Below are positions 1 to 9,486 of a stretch of 64,000 nucleotides of DNA, one piece after another (position 1 is the first letter of the stretch; each line of letters opens with the position of its first letter). The notes beneath the pieces were generated by a model that was given only the letters and a program-made list of their open reading frames with translations, was not told the DNA's origin and ran no database searches. The stretch is taken from contig NZ_JACEZU010000004.1 in NCBI RefSeq assembly GCF_014042355.1, forward strand, positions 124,001 to 188,000, given 5' to 3'. The stretch is from Rugamonas apoptosis (GTDB taxonomy: Bacteria > Pseudomonadota > Gammaproteobacteria > Burkholderiales > Burkholderiaceae_D). The position numbers and the translations under genes were made by a program.

Positions 1-628
1 TCGATGCCGAGGTGGTGAACGCCACCACGCGTGCGCCCATGGCATGGGCCAACTTGATACCCATGTGGCCCAGGCCACCGATGCCGACGATGCCCACCGT
101 CTTGCCCGGCCCCGCCTTCCAGTGGCGCAGCGGCGAATAGGTGGTGATGCCGGCGCACAGCAGTGGCGCAACGGCGGCCAGTTGCTGCTCCGGATGACGC
201 ACCTTCAGCACGTAACGCTCATGCACCACGATCTGCTCCGCATAGCCGCCCAGCGTGTGGCCGGGCGCGTCGGCGGTCGGGAAATTGTAGGTGCCGGTCA
301 TGTGGTCGCAGTAGTTTTCCAGGCCGTCGTCGCACTCCGCGCAATGCTTGCAACTGTCGACCATGCAGCCAACGCCCACCAGGTCGCCCACCTTGAATCC
401 GGCCACCTGCTCACCGATGGCCGACACCCGGCCAACGATCTCGTGGCCCGGTACGCACGGATACAGCGTGCCCGCCCATTCGCCGCGCACCGTGTGCAGG
501 TCCGAATGGCAAACGCCGCAAAAGGCGATATCGATGCGCACATCCTTGGCGCCGGGGGCGCGGCGGGTAATATCCAGGGATACCAGTGCTTGGTCGGCGG
601 CGTGTGCGCCGTAGGCTTTAATCGTCAT
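1..628 (-). CDS. Zinc-dependent NAD(P) alcohol dehydrogenase, C-terminus cut by window edge
   Basis: Medium-chain zinc alcohol/aldehyde dehydrogenase of the YahK/AdhC type, probably a cytosolic NADP-dependent aldehyde reductase. The first 209 residues are visible. They contain the catalytic-zinc segment FCGVCHSD, the GHEIVG motif, a four-cysteine structural zinc lobe (CKHCAECDDGLENYC) and the start of the Rossmann fold (GIVGIGGLGHMG). The ATG is at 626-628. The gene diverges from an AraC-family regulator, a common pairing, and that regulator probably controls it. The missing part should hold the rest of the cofactor domain. The family is certain; the exact substrate cannot be told. Confidence 0.9.
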   Translation of the reverse strand, partial: MTIKAYGAHAADQALVSLDITRRAPGAKDVRIDIAFCGVCHSDLHTVRGEWAGTLYPCVPGHEIVGRVSAIGEQVAGFKVGDLVGVGCMVDSCKHCAECDDGLENYCDHMTGTYNFPTADAPGHTLGGYAEQIVVHERYVLKVRHPEQQLAAVAPLLCAGITTYSPLRHWKAGPGKTVGIVGIGGLGHMGIKLAHAMGARVVAFTTSAS

Positions 629-883
629 GGGATGCTTCCTTTCGTTTATTTTCAAAATAGCGAAGGCGGCATGGTAACGACTAAAGCAGCCCTGAAACGG
701 GCTGGAATTTGCATGGGCTTATGAATAAGATACATCAATAACGCCGCCAACAAATGAAATTTCGATCTAATTTATGGGGCGTCTATTGATGAATCAGATT
801 CATAAGGGCATACAATTAAACAGGCTAACTCTGCGGCATTGTTGCAAGGTAAGCTGCAAGGTTGCTATCTTGTTGGGACTATT

Positions 884-1768
884 ATGCAAACATTGGCCAC
901 GTCGATCGCGCACTGGACCCGGGAGACGGATGACTTTCCGACGCCCATTTCCAGCCTGATCCTGTACCGCCGCAGTGTGCCGACACCGCCCGCCCCGTGC
1001 CTGGTCGAACCTGGCATCGTGCTGGTCGCCCAAGGTGCGAAACAGTTGGTGATCGGCGAACAGGCCTACCGCTATGACGCGCAGCGCTTCCTCGTGACCT
1101 CAGCCAACCTGCCCGGTAATTCGCAGGTGCTGGAGGCGTCGCCGGAACGGCCCTGCCTGGGCCTCGTGTTCCGGCTCGACCTGCGCATGATCGCGGAACT
1201 GGCCGCGCACATCCCCCTGCCATCGCACGCCGAACTGGCCAGCCAGGGTGCGGCCACCCCCGGCCTGCTGACGCCAGCGCTGGCGGAACCGTTCAACCGC
1301 CTGCTGGCCTTGCTGCATGAACCCGAGTCGTGCGCCGTGCTGGCGCCCCTCATCGAGCGTGAAATCCACTACCGCCTGCTGCTGAGCGACCAGTCGGCGC
1401 GGTTGCGGCAAATCGCCTCGGCGGGCAGCCAGAGCCTGCGCATGGCGCGCGTGATCGACTGGCTCAGGGTGAACTTCGCCCAGCCGCTGCGGATCGATGA
1501 TCTGGCCGCGCTGGTGAAAATGAGCAGCTCCAGCCTGCACCTGCATTTCCGCCAGCTCACCACCATGAGTCCGCTGCAATACCAGAAGTGGCTGCGCCTG
1601 AACGAAGCCCGGCGGCTGATGCTGAGCGAACAATTGGATGCGGCCAGCGCCGCCTTCCAGGTCGGTTACGAAAGTCCTTCGCAATTCAGCCGCGAGTACA
1701 GCCGTTTATTCGGCGCGCCACCCAAACGCGATATCGACAGCTTGCGGCGGCACGCGGCGCCGGCCTGA
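884..1768 (+). CDS. AraC-family transcriptional regulator
   Basis: A 294-residue DNA-binding regulator. The N-terminal half matches the AraC_N cupin-like sensor domain; the C-terminal hundred residues hold the double helix-turn-helix (RIDDLAALVKMSSSSLHLHF, then VGYESPSQFSREYSRLFG). The open frame runs 15 codons further upstream, but the ATG at 884 is chosen because family members begin with a similar short helix followed by the cupin domain. It is transcribed away from the dehydrogenase gene, and the roughly 255-base gap between them should contain both promoters. AraC_N regulators next to short- or medium-chain dehydrogenases usually activate the neighbouring dehydrogenase in response to aldehydes; that role is inferred. 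Confidence 0.88.
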   Translation: MQTLATSIAHWTRETDDFPTPISSLILYRRSVPTPPAPCLVEPGIVLVAQGAKQLVIGEQAYRYDAQRFLVTSANLPGNSQVLEASPERPCLGLVFRLDLRMIAELAAHIPLPSHAELASQGAATPGLLTPALAEPFNRLLALLHEPESCAVLAPLIEREIHYRLLLSDQSARLRQIASAGSQSLRMARVIDWLRVNFAQPLRIDDLAALVKMSSSSLHLHFRQLTTMSPLQYQKWLRLNEARRLMLSEQLDAASAAFQVGYESPSQFSREYSRLFGAPPKRDIDSLRRHAAPA

Positions 1769-1777
1769 AGCGCCCAG

Positions 1778-1878
1778 GAGACTGTTTCAAAATGGGCGCA
1801 GCGAGGCGCGGCGACGAAGACAGTGCGCCTGCACGGCAAGGAGCCGAAACGAAGCTGCGCGCATTTTGAAGCGGTCTC
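1778..1878. repeat. Imperfect 25-nt inverted repeat, REP/MITE-like
   Basis: Left arm 1778-1802 and right arm 1854-1878 are reverse complements with three mismatches, separated by about 51 bases. The element lies between the AraC gene and the molybdenum hydroxylase operon. It could fold into a long stem and act as a terminator, or be a non-autonomous repeat. No coding content is apparent. Confidence 0.6.
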
Positions 1879-1978
1879 AAAGAGTATTAGGCAAGAAATC
1901 ACGCTGATCGTGCTATCGGCCCGGAAAATCGGCTCAGTAGAATGTAAGCTCGCAATTCTACTAAGCGGAGCTACCGGA

Positions 1979-2437
1979 ATGATCACCCTTAACATCAACG
2001 GCAACACGACCCGCGTCGACGTGGCTGGCGACACGCCCCTGCTGTGGGTGCTGCGCGACCGCCTGCACCTGACCGGCACCAAATACGGCTGCGGCATGGG
2101 CCTGTGCGGCGCCTGCACCGCACACCTCGACGGCCATCCCGTGCGCTCCTGCAGCACGCCCGTCTCCGCCGCCGTCGGCAAGAAGATCGTCACCATCGAA
2201 GCCGTGGACCAGGCGCGCGTCGGCCAGGCCGTGCAGGCCGCGTGGCAAAAGCTCGATGTCGTCCAGTGCGGCTACTGCCAGTCCGGCCAGATCATGAGCG
2301 CCGTCGCGCTGCTCGAATCCAATCGCAAGCCGACCGACGCCGACATCGATAGCGCCATGGCCGGCAATATCTGCCGCTGCGCCACCTACGTGCGCATCCG
2401 CGCCGCCATCCACGAAGCGGCCCAGGCGCTGGCTTGA
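1979..2437 (+). CDS. (2Fe-2S)-binding subunit of a molybdenum hydroxylase (IorA-like)
   Basis: A 152-residue small electron-transfer subunit of the xanthine oxidase family, closest in architecture to isoquinoline 1-oxidoreductase alpha. An N-terminal plant-type ferredoxin cluster uses Cys38, 43, 46 and 58. A C-terminal helical domain carries the second cluster with Cys97, 100, 132 and 134 (CGYC and CRC motifs). There is no FAD domain, so electrons probably pass to a cytochrome or other carrier. The open frame extends upstream to 1823, but homology starts at the ATG at 1979. Its stop overlaps the region where the catalytic subunit begins, indicating one operon with the next two genes. Confidence 0.9.
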   Translation: MITLNINGNTTRVDVAGDTPLLWVLRDRLHLTGTKYGCGMGLCGACTAHLDGHPVRSCSTPVSAAVGKKIVTIEAVDQARVGQAVQAAWQKLDVVQCGYCQSGQIMSAVALLESNRKPTDADIDSAMAGNICRCATYVRIRAAIHEAAQALA

Positions 2438-2445
2438 AAGGGAAT

Positions 2446-4668
2446 ATGAACATGCACACGCCCCGTATCGAAAACGACAGCCGCCGCGCCTTCCTGCGCG
2501 GCGCCCTGCAAGGCGCGGCCGGCCTCACGCTGGCCATCTATCTGCCTGGCGCGCATGCGGCCGGTGCCGCCGCCCCCGCAGCGGCCGGCGCGGCCAACCT
2601 TGCGCCCGCGTTCGAGCCGAACGCCTTTATCCGCATCGGCACCGACGGCATGGTGACGGTGATCTCCAAGCACGTGGAAATGGGCCAAGGCGCCTACACC
2701 GGCCTGGCCACGCTGGTGGCCGAGGAACTGGATGCGGCCTGGTCCCAGGTACGCATCGAAGGCGCGCCGGCGGACGCCAGCCGCTATAACAATCTCGCGT
2801 TCGGCCCATTCCAGGGCACGGGCGGCAGCACCGCTATCGCCAATTCGTGGGAGCAGATGCGCAAGGCCGGTGCCAGCGCGCGCGCCATGCTGGTATCGGC
2901 CGCCGCCGCGCAATGGCAGGTGCCGGCCGCCAGCATCAGCGTCAGCGATGGTGTGGTCACGCATGGCGCCAGCGGCCGCCACGCCACGTTCGGCGAGCTG
3001 GCGCCAGCCGCGGCGCACCTGCCCGTGCCAGCCGACGTGACGTTAAAATCGCCCACCGACTTCAAGTTGATCGGCAAGCACGTGCCGCGCAAGGACAGCG
3101 CCGACAAGATCAACGGCCGCGCGCGTTTCACCCAGGACGTGCAGTTGCCGGGCATGCTGACCGCCGTGGTGGCGCACCCGCCCCGTTTCGGCGCCACCGT
3201 GCAATCGTTCGACGCCAGCAAGGCCAAGGCCGTCAAAGGTGTGGTGGAAGTGGTCCAGATCCAGAACGGGGTGGCGGTGCTGGCCAAGGATACCTGGAGC
3301 GCCATCAAGGGCCGCGAAGCCCTGCGCGTCGTGTGGGATGAATCCAAGGCCTCAAAGTTGAGCAGCGAGGAGCTGTTCACCCGTTACCGCGCGCTGGCCC
3401 AACAGCCGGGCGCCGTGGCCCGTAGCGAAGGCGATACCGACGCCGCCTTCGCCCGCGCCGCGCGCACCCTGCGCGCGGCGTACGACTTCCCCTACCTGGC
3501 CCACGCGGCGATGGAACCGCTCAATTGCGTGGTGCAGCTGGGCGCTGGCCAATGCGAACTCTGGTACGGCGCGCAGTTCCAGTCCATCGACCAGGGCTCG
3601 GTCGCCGCGCTGCTCGGAGTGAAACCGGAACAGGTGAAGATCAACATGCTGTACGCCGGCGGCAGTTTCGGCCGGCGCGCCAGCAAGGACGCCGACTACG
3701 TGCTGGAGGCGGTGCGGATCGCCAAGGCCAGCAAAACCAAGGCCCCGATCAAGATGGTGTGGCTGCGTGAGGACGACATGAAAGGCGCTTACTACCGCCC
3801 GGCGTTCCACCACGCGCTGGAGGCGGCACTGGACGCCGACGGACGCCCGATCGCCTGGCGCCACCGCCTGGTGGGCCAATCCATCCTGACCGGCACCGCG
3901 TTTGGCGGCATGGTCAAGAACGGCATCGACACGGTGTCCGTGGAAGGCGCGGCCAATCTACCGTATGGGATTCCGGCGCTGCAGGTGGAATTGCACTCCC
4001 CGGCCGATATCCCGGTGGCGGCGCACTGGTGGCGTTCCGTGGGCTCGACCCACACCGCCTATTCCACCGAGACGTTCATGGACGAACTGGCGGCGGCGGC
4101 GGGACAGGACGCCGTAGCCTACCGCCTGGCGTTGCTGGGCAAGCACCCGCGCCATGCGGGCGTGCTGAAGCTGGCCGCCGAGAAGGCCGGCTGGGGCCAG
4201 CCGCTTGCCCAAGGCCCGGCCGGCACCCGGCGCGGGCGCGGCGTGGCGGTGCATGAGGCGTTCGGCACCTTCGTGGCGGAAGTGGCGGAAGTGACCGTCG
4301 CCGCCGATGGCAGCTTCACTGTTGACCGGGTGGTATGCGCCGTCGATTGCGGCATGGTCGTCAACCCGGACGTGGTGCGCGCACAGGTCGAAGGCGGGGT
4401 CGGCTTCGCATTATCGGCGGCGCTGCATGGCGCCATCACGCTCAAGAATGGCGCGGTGGAGCAGTCCAATTTCCACGACTACGCGCCGATCCGCATCAAT
4501 GAGATGCCGAAGGTGGAAGTGCATATCGTGCCGTCGGCCGACAAGCCGACCGGGATCGGTGAGCCGGGCGTGCCGCCTTTGGCGCCGGCATTGGCCAACG
4601 CACTGGCCGCCGCCACCGGCAAACGGATACGCAGCCTGCCGATCCGCACCGGCGAGCTGCAAGCCTGA
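2446..4668 (+). CDS. Molybdopterin-binding catalytic subunit, IorB-like, Tat-signal
   Basis: Large catalytic subunit of a two-subunit molybdenum hydroxylase (aldehyde or N-heterocycle oxidoreductase). The N-terminus has a twin-arginine signal (SRRAFLRG followed by a hydrophobic stretch ending in AHA), so the assembled enzyme is probably exported to the periplasm with IorA as a passenger. Molybdopterin motifs include [18 protein letters not shown], a [13 protein letters not shown] loop and, near the C-terminus, [17 protein letters not shown] with the expected catalytic Glu. A TTG at 2434 also opens the frame; ATG at 2446 or 2452 is preferred because AAAGGGA precedes them. The substrate is unknown. 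Confidence 0.9.
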   Translation: MNMHTPRIENDSRRAFLRGALQGAAGLTLAIYLPGAHAAGAAAPAAAGAANLAPAFEPNAFIRIGTDGMVTVISKHVEMGQGAYTGLATLVAEELDAAWSQVRIEGAPADASRYNNLAFGPFQGTGGSTAIANSWEQMRKAGASARAMLVSAAAAQWQVPAASISVSDGVVTHGASGRHATFGELAPAAAHLPVPADVTLKSPTDFKLIGKHVPRKDSADKINGRARFTQDVQLPGMLTAVVAHPPRFGATVQSFDASKAKAVKGVVEVVQIQNGVAVLAKDTWSAIKGREALRVVWDESKASKLSSEELFTRYRALAQQPGAVARSEGDTDAAFARAARTLRAAYDFPYLAHAAMEPLNCVVQLGAGQCELWYGAQFQSIDQGSVAALLGVKPEQVKINMLYAGGSFGRRASKDADYVLEAVRIAKASKTKAPIKMVWLREDDMKGAYYRPAFHHALEAALDADGRPIAWRHRLVGQSILTGTAFGGMVKNGIDTVSVEGAANLPYGIPALQVELHSPADIPVAAHWWRSVGSTHTAYSTETFMDELAAAAGQDAVAYRLALLGKHPRHAGVLKLAAEKAGWGQPLAQGPAGTRRGRGVAVHEAFGTFVAEVAEVTVAADGSFTVDRVVCAVDCGMVVNPDVVRAQVEGGVGFALSAALHGAITLKNGAVEQSNFHDYAPIRINEMPKVEVHIVPSADKPTGIGEPGVPPLAPALANALAAATGKRIRSLPIRTGELQA

Positions 4669-5732
4669 TGGAAAGCGTCGACATGCAGGTGCTGGACGCG
4701 GCCCGGCGCTGGGCCGCCGAAGGCCGGCGCCTGGCGCTGGTGACGGTGGCCCACACCTGGGGCTCGGCGCCGCGTCCGGCCGGTTCGTGGCTGGTGTTGC
4801 GCGACGATGGGCTGACGGTCGGTTCCGTCTCCGGCGGCTGCGTGGAGGACGATCTGATCGCCCGCATGCGCGACGGCCGGCTCGCGGGCCAACGGCCGTT
4901 CCCGCTGACCTACGGCGTCACCAAGGATGAGGCGACACGCTACGGCCTGCCCTGCGGCGGTACGCTGGAACTGATCGTCGAACCGGCGCCCGACGCGGCC
5001 CAGCTGGACGATCTGGCCGCCCGCCTGGGACGGGGCGAACTGGCCATGAAAACCATCGACCTGGCGCAAGGCGGCGTGGTGCTGGCGGCGGCCCAGGCGG
5101 GCGACAGCCTGCGTTGGGATGGCGAACGCCTGCGCACCGTCCACGGTCCGCAATGGCGCTTGCTGATCGTGGGCGCCGGGCAGATCTCGCACTACCTGGC
5201 GCCCATGGCGCGGGCGCTCGATTACGAAGTCACCATCTGCGAACCACGGGTGGAATATGGCGCGGCGTGGGAGGTGCCCGGTACCCGCCTGGTGACGGCC
5301 ATGCCCGACGACGCGCTGCTGGCGATGCGGGCGGACGCCCGTTGTGCGGTGGTCGCGCTCACGCATGATCCCAAGCTGGACGACCTGGTACTGCTGGAAG
5401 CCTTGCGCTCACCCGCCTTCTACGTGGGCGCGGTCGGCTCGCGCCTCAACGACAGCCGGCGGCGCGAACGGCTGGCGCAGCATTTCGACTTTTCACCGGC
5501 CGAACTGGCGCGCCTGCATGGCCCCATCGGCCTGCCGATCGGCAGCCACACCCCGCCGGAAATCGCGGTGGCCATCATCGCCGAAATCACTGCAGTGCGC
5601 CACCGGGCGCCGATCGCGCGGCGTGACGTGCCGCAGCCGCCCATGGTGCGCCAGGACGCGGAGCGCGCGCCTCAGCGAGGCCTGGCGGAGCGCATTACTC
5701 AGCAAGGTCTGGCGAAGCGGGAACTTCACTGA
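4668..5732 (+). CDS. XdhC/CoxI-family molybdenum-cofactor maturation protein
   Basis: A 354-residue XdhC-family protein. These bind molybdenum cofactor, help sulfurate it and load it into xanthine-oxidase-type enzymes. The N-terminal XdhC/CoxI domain has the SVSGGCVEDDL motif; the C-terminal Rossmann-like XdhC_C domain starts near LLIVGAGQISHYLAPMA. The start ATG overlaps the stop of the catalytic subunit by one base, so the two are translationally coupled and this copy most likely serves the IorAB-type enzyme. The last 30 residues are low-complexity and arise from imperfect repeats in the DNA. Its end overlaps the convergent LysR gene by seven bases. Confidence 0.88.
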   Translation: MESVDMQVLDAARRWAAEGRRLALVTVAHTWGSAPRPAGSWLVLRDDGLTVGSVSGGCVEDDLIARMRDGRLAGQRPFPLTYGVTKDEATRYGLPCGGTLELIVEPAPDAAQLDDLAARLGRGELAMKTIDLAQGGVVLAAAQAGDSLRWDGERLRTVHGPQWRLLIVGAGQISHYLAPMARALDYEVTICEPRVEYGAAWEVPGTRLVTAMPDDALLAMRADARCAVVALTHDPKLDDLVLLEALRSPAFYVGAVGSRLNDSRRRERLAQHFDFSPAELARLHGPIGLPIGSHTPPEIAVAIIAEITAVRHRAPIARRDVPQPPMVRQDAERAPQRGLAERITQQGLAKRELH

Positions 5733-6727
5733 GGCGTCGCGGAGCGCGAACGGGACCTTGCCCCCGTCGCCGGCCTGGCCGCATATGACGCCAGCGCGGA
5801 CAGCGGCACATGCAGCGCCTCATCGCGCGCGAACGCCTCCAGCAGGTAATCGATGGTGGCCCGCACCCGGGACGCCACCAGCGCCCGGTGCGGATACACC
5901 ATCACCATCTCATAGCTGCCGGTGTCATGCTGCTCCGGCATCACCAGCCGCAGTTGCCCGCTTTTCAAATAAGGCCATGCGGAATGCAGGCCCACTTGCG
6001 CGATGCCCAACCCATCGGCGGCCGCCTGCGCCAGCGATTCGGGCGCCGACAACACCAGCGCGGCGCCGTCCAGCGCCAGCGATGAGATACTGCCGTCAGC
6101 CCCCTTGAAGCTCCAGGGCGGCACTTTGCCCCCCAGGAAGCGGCGCACCAGCAGCTTGTGGCCGGCCAGTTCGCTCGGCGCCAGCGGCACGCCGGCCCGC
6201 CCCAGGTAAGACGGCGCGGCCACCAGCACCAGTTTGAACTTGCAGATGGGGCGCGAGATCAGCGCCGAATCCGCGATCTGGCCGCCGCGTATGGCCAGAT
6301 CATAACCATCGCCCACCAGATCGACCACGCGGTCATCGAAATCCACCTCCACCGACAACTCGGGATAACGAGCCATCAAACCGGGCAAGGCGCGCATCAA
6401 CTGGTCGCGGCCCAACGCCGCGCTGGTCGAAATCCGCACCCGGCCGGCCACCTGCACCCGATGCTCGGCCAATACGTCCACGGCGGCGTCCAAGGCTTCC
6501 AGTCCTATCCGTGCCTGGCGCAGGAATACGGCGCCCTCCTCGGTCAGGCTCAGGGTGCGCGTGGTGCGGTTCATCAGCCGTACGCCCAGGCCGCGTTCCA
6601 GCGCCGCCACGTTCTTGCTCACCGCCGCCGAACTGATCCCCAACGCGCGACCAGCCGCCGCAAAACTGCCGGCATCGGCCACCTGCACAAACGACAGGAT
6701 GGCCCGGACCCGCTGCGATACCTCCAT
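5726..6727 (-). CDS. LysR-family transcriptional regulator
   Basis: A 333-residue LysR-type regulator. The N-terminal winged helix-turn-helix (SFAAAGRALGISSAAVSKNVAALE) is followed by a periplasmic-binding-like effector domain. The ATG at 6725-6727 has the ribosome site GGGGAGC just upstream. It diverges from the DUF1330/quinone-reductase pair, and members of this CrgA-like subgroup often repress an adjacent oxidoreductase operon, so control of those two genes is the natural inference. The C-terminal tail is basic and serine-rich (RSRSRSATPQ) and overlaps the convergent xdhC-type gene, so it may be an extension rather than a conserved part. Confidence 0.88.
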   Translation of the reverse strand: MEVSQRVRAILSFVQVADAGSFAAAGRALGISSAAVSKNVAALERGLGVRLMNRTTRTLSLTEEGAVFLRQARIGLEALDAAVDVLAEHRVQVAGRVRISTSAALGRDQLMRALPGLMARYPELSVEVDFDDRVVDLVGDGYDLAIRGGQIADSALISRPICKFKLVLVAAPSYLGRAGVPLAPSELAGHKLLVRRFLGGKVPPWSFKGADGSISSLALDGAALVLSAPESLAQAAADGLGIAQVGLHSAWPYLKSGQLRLVMPEQHDTGSYEMVMVYPHRALVASRVRATIDYLLEAFARDEALHVPLSALASYAARPATGARSRSRSATPQ

Positions 6728-6847
6728 ACCATGCTCCCCAATACGATTATCAACCTGAGGCTACGAATGCATCAACCCATTCACGTATTTTAGTTAAGAG
6801 TCATCCGCCTCACAATACGCTTCGTTCATCCTTTTTCGAGAGCAATC

Positions 6848-7153
6848 ATGAGCCAGGCAGCCTATTTCGTCTTCACCGTCGACGTCCACGACCCGGACGG
6901 CATGCAACCGTATCAAGCGCAGGTCGCGCAAACCTTTCCTCCCTATGGCGGCAAACTGATCGTGGCCGGCGGTGCGCTGCAGGCGATCGAGGGCCAGGCG
7001 CCGCGAGGCAAAATCATCATTCTCCAGTTCCCCACGGTGGAACAAGCCCGTGCCTGGTATGACTCGCCGCAATACCAGGCCATTCTCGGCCACCGGCTGG
7101 CCTCCGCCGCCGGCGATGGCCTCCTGATCGAAGGCTGCGCCGTCGCCGTATAA
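6848..7153 (+). CDS. DUF1330 domain-containing protein
   Basis: A 101-residue protein of the DUF1330 family, a dimeric alpha/beta-barrel (ferredoxin-like) fold of unknown function. The typical layout is visible: YFVFTVDVHDP at the start, a central GGKLIVAGG and a C-terminal FPTVEQARAWYDSPQYQ motif. It is 46 bases upstream of the quinone-reductase-like gene and probably co-transcribed, with a LysR gene diverging on the other side. DUF1330 genes are often found beside small oxidoreductases, but no reaction is established. Confidence 0.88.
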   Translation: MSQAAYFVFTVDVHDPDGMQPYQAQVAQTFPPYGGKLIVAGGALQAIEGQAPRGKIIILQFPTVEQARAWYDSPQYQAILGHRLASAAGDGLLIEGCAVAV

Positions 7154-7199
7154 GCGGCCAGCCACCTGCTTCCCTTCCCATTGTTTTATAAGGACGTTT

Positions 7200-7724
7200 A
7201 TGAAAACCCTGGTTATTGTTTCCCATCCCTATCCGGAACAGTCGCACGCCATCAAGGCGTTGCAGCATACGGCATCGCAGCAGTCCAATGTCACGGTGCG
7301 CAACCTGGAATCGCTCTACGGTCATAACCCACAAGGCTTCGACGTCGCCGCCGAACAGCAGGCGAGCGAGGCGGCCGATCGCATCGTCCTGCTGTTCCCG
7401 GTCCACTGGTTCAACCTGACGCCCATGCTCAAAGCCTATTTGAACCAGGTGTGGACCCATGGCTGGGCTTTTGGTCCGGACGGCACCGCGCTCAAAGGGA
7501 AGCAAATGCTGGTGGTCACCACCACGGGCGCGACCGAGCATCTGTACACGGCCGAGGGCCTGATCCAGAGCACGGTGGAGGAAGTGTTGACGCCGATGAA
7601 GGCCAGCGCCCTCTATGTCGGCATGGAATATAGCCGCCCGTTGGCGTTCCACAGCGCCATGGGCGCGAGCGAGGAGGCGCTGGCGCACTTCCAGCTCGCG
7701 TTCGCGGACCGTCTGCGCCACTGA
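7200..7724 (+). CDS. Flavodoxin-like NAD(P)H quinone oxidoreductase
   Basis: A 174-residue FMN-binding reductase of the Flavodoxin_2 family (KefF/YwrO/MdaB-like), expected to carry out two-electron reduction of quinones in the cytosol. The N-terminal VIVSHPYPEQSHA phosphate-binding loop, the FPVHWFNLTPMLKAYLNQVW motif and the TTTGA segment are characteristic. A good ribosome site (AAGGAC) precedes the ATG. It follows the DUF1330 gene and is probably part of a small detoxification operon under the divergent LysR regulator. Confidence 0.9.
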   Translation: MKTLVIVSHPYPEQSHAIKALQHTASQQSNVTVRNLESLYGHNPQGFDVAAEQQASEAADRIVLLFPVHWFNLTPMLKAYLNQVWTHGWAFGPDGTALKGKQMLVVTTTGATEHLYTAEGLIQSTVEEVLTPMKASALYVGMEYSRPLAFHSAMGASEEALAHFQLAFADRLRH

Positions 7725-7859
7725 GCGCGGAGGGTGGGTGGCGGGTGGCGCCAAAAAGGAGCTTTCAAATACCTCATAAAGTGATATAGTTTTCCTCAAC
7801 AGGGGTGCGGCCTTAGTCCCCTGCCGGTCACAAGCCAAATCAACTCGAGGAGATGCGAT

Positions 7860-8429
7860 ATGAGCACGTTGGACTATTTGAAAATGCCGTTTTCTGCGCA
7901 CGGTGCCTGGGACAAGTTAAGCAAGGTACACCCGGCCATCTGGAAAACCCTGCTGTCGCTGGTGTTGCCGCTGTCGCTGATCCCACCCGCCATGCTGATC
8001 TACGCCGGCGGCCACCATCCAGAGGTGTACTGGATGTCTGCCTCGCCGCAGCGTTTCCAAATGATTGCCACCCTGTTCCTGGTGGCCGAACTGTGCACCG
8101 TACCGCTGATGGCGCTGGCCATCAAGTCCATCGCCGAAGCGCATCAGGTGCGCGTCGAATTCCGCGACACTTTCATGCTGGCCGCCATTTCGGCCGTACC
8201 CATGTGGCTGTCCGCGCTGGCGCTGGCGATTCCCAGCCTGCTGTTGACGGTATCGCTGCTGGTACTCGGTCTGCTGGCGGCGCTGATGCTGCTGTTCCAG
8301 GGCAGTACCACTATCCTCAAGATTTCCAATGAAATCGAAGCGCAGGAAGTGTGCTCGCAAGCCTACGCCGTGGGGGCGCTGGTGTGGACGCTGCTGTGCG
8401 TGTTCGTCAAACTGAGCTTGATGAGCTGA
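7860..8429 (+). CDS. Yip1-family integral membrane protein
   Basis: A 189-residue inner-membrane protein with about five hydrophobic segments: roughly residues 28-50, 66-88, 103-125, 127-147 and 168-186. The layout, a soluble N-terminal helix then a bundle of transmembrane helices with an AISAVPMWLSAL core, fits the bacterial Yip1 domain family. Function is unknown. GAGGAG precedes the ATG. It stands alone, about 135 bases after the quinone reductase, and is followed by a strong hairpin shared with the convergent porin gene. Confidence 0.8.
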   Translation: MSTLDYLKMPFSAHGAWDKLSKVHPAIWKTLLSLVLPLSLIPPAMLIYAGGHHPEVYWMSASPQRFQMIATLFLVAELCTVPLMALAIKSIAEAHQVRVEFRDTFMLAAISAVPMWLSALALAIPSLLLTVSLLVLGLLAALMLLFQGSTTILKISNEIEAQEVCSQAYAVGALVWTLLCVFVKLSLMS

Positions 8430-8447
8430 ACAAAACACCGCCCGAAT

Positions 8448-8508
8448 AAACCGGGGTCAGGTCATGAAATTGCGCGTCTCACGCAACTTCATGCCTGGCC
8501 CCGGTTTT
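8448..8508. terminator. Bidirectional hairpin between convergent genes
   Basis: Nearly perfect inverted arms of about 26 bases (starting AAACCGGGG and ending CCCCGGTTTT) with one bulge and two mismatches around a short loop. A T-rich tract follows on both strands, as expected for a shared intrinsic terminator of the Yip1 gene and the convergent porin gene. The arm sequence resembles the GGTGTCAGGT-type palindromic repeats seen near 34286. Confidence 0.75.
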
Positions 8509-8519
8509 CATTCGCGGCC

Positions 8520-9377
8520 TTAGAAATGGTACTCGGCGCGCAGCATCGGCGTCTTGGCCACGTAGCCTTGTCCGCCGGTGGTGGCCGAGGTATTACCGAA
8601 CTTGTTGCGCCAGTATTGGTACTCGATACCGACCTTGAACACGTTCTTGGCATGGCCCATGGCGGCGCCCGCGTCCAGCATCAACTGCATGTCGATGTTG
8701 GTTTCCGCACCCGTGTCATTACCCACTTCATCCTTGCCCTTGGACGCGATGAAGTTGGCGAAACCTTCGAACGATAGCAGCGAGGTGACTGGAATTCCCC
8801 AGTCGGCCGCCAGCATGGCGTGCGTCTTGTAGGTGTAACGGCCGGTGACGGTGGAAATCGGTGGGAAGGCGCCGCTGGGGGCGTTGCTCTCGTTGAGCAG
8901 CAACAGGCTGGTGTTCAGGTGGCCCGGCACGTCCCACATCAGCGTGGGGCCCAGCACCAGCATGCGCTTGCGCGAGTTATAGCCGACGTCGTTCTTGGTG
9001 TTGATGTCGAAACCTGCCGTCAGGCCGACGCTGTTGACGGGGCCGAACTTCATGCTGGTGCCGCTCACCTTGGCCAGGTCCAGTGTGTGGCGGTACAACA
9101 CGTACACTTCCTGTGCGCCCGAGGTCTGGGTCAGCGAGGCCGGGTCGTTCTTGTCCGACAGCAGCACGTCCACGTTGAAGAAGTTGGTGCCGTAGTTGTA
9201 GCCGCTCACACTGGTCAGGGCGAAGATGTTCTTCTTGATGTCCTGTGGATTGAACGGTTCGCGGTAGTCGTTACCGGTGCGCCAGCTGATGGCGGTGTCG
9301 CTCCAGTTGGCGGCGTGGGCGGCGGTGCCGGCCAGGCACAGGCAGGCGATGGAAATCAATTTTGGCAGCTGTCTCAT
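8520..9377 (-). CDS. Tsx-like nucleoside-specific outer-membrane channel
   Basis: A 285-residue outer-membrane beta-barrel. It has a cleavable signal peptide (ending AAHAANW), an N-terminal WSDTAISWRTGNDYREPFNPQDI segment resembling the Tsx/OmpK nucleoside channels, alternating amphipathic strands and a terminal aromatic residue (AEYHF) typical of BAM substrates. It lies directly downstream of the purine permease on the same strand, which supports a role in passage of purines or nucleosides across the outer membrane. The frame is open 27 codons further upstream, but the ATG at 9375-9377 begins the signal peptide. The assignment to Tsx rather than another barrel family is moderately sure. Confidence 0.75.
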   Translation of the reverse strand: MRQLPKLISIACLCLAGTAAHAANWSDTAISWRTGNDYREPFNPQDIKKNIFALTSVSGYNYGTNFFNVDVLLSDKNDPASLTQTSGAQEVYVLYRHTLDLAKVSGTSMKFGPVNSVGLTAGFDINTKNDVGYNSRKRMLVLGPTLMWDVPGHLNTSLLLLNESNAPSGAFPPISTVTGRYTYKTHAMLAADWGIPVTSLLSFEGFANFIASKGKDEVGNDTGAETNIDMQLMLDAGAAMGHAKNVFKVGIEYQYWRNKFGNTSATTGGQGYVAKTPMLRAEYHF

Positions 9378-9426
9378 TGTCGTTTTTTTCGTTTTTGCTA
9401 CGGTTGCGATGGACGCGGCTTGCCCC

Positions 9427-9450
9427 GCCGGCGCCATCGCTGGCGCCGGC
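9427..9450. repeat. Perfect 10-bp stem hairpin between permease and porin genes
   Basis: GCCGGCGCCA and its exact complement are separated by a four-base loop. No T-tract follows on the transcribed (minus) strand, so it looks more like an mRNA-stabilising or processing stem than an intrinsic terminator. Confidence 0.5.
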
Positions 9451-9486
9451 ACGGCCATACCGCTAGGGGGAAAGTGCTTCGCCGCC

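Noticed and set aside
5640..5770. Imperfect direct repeats at the end of the first xdhC-type gene
   Set aside because: Short, diverged and inside coding sequence; more likely a local slippage product than a functional element.
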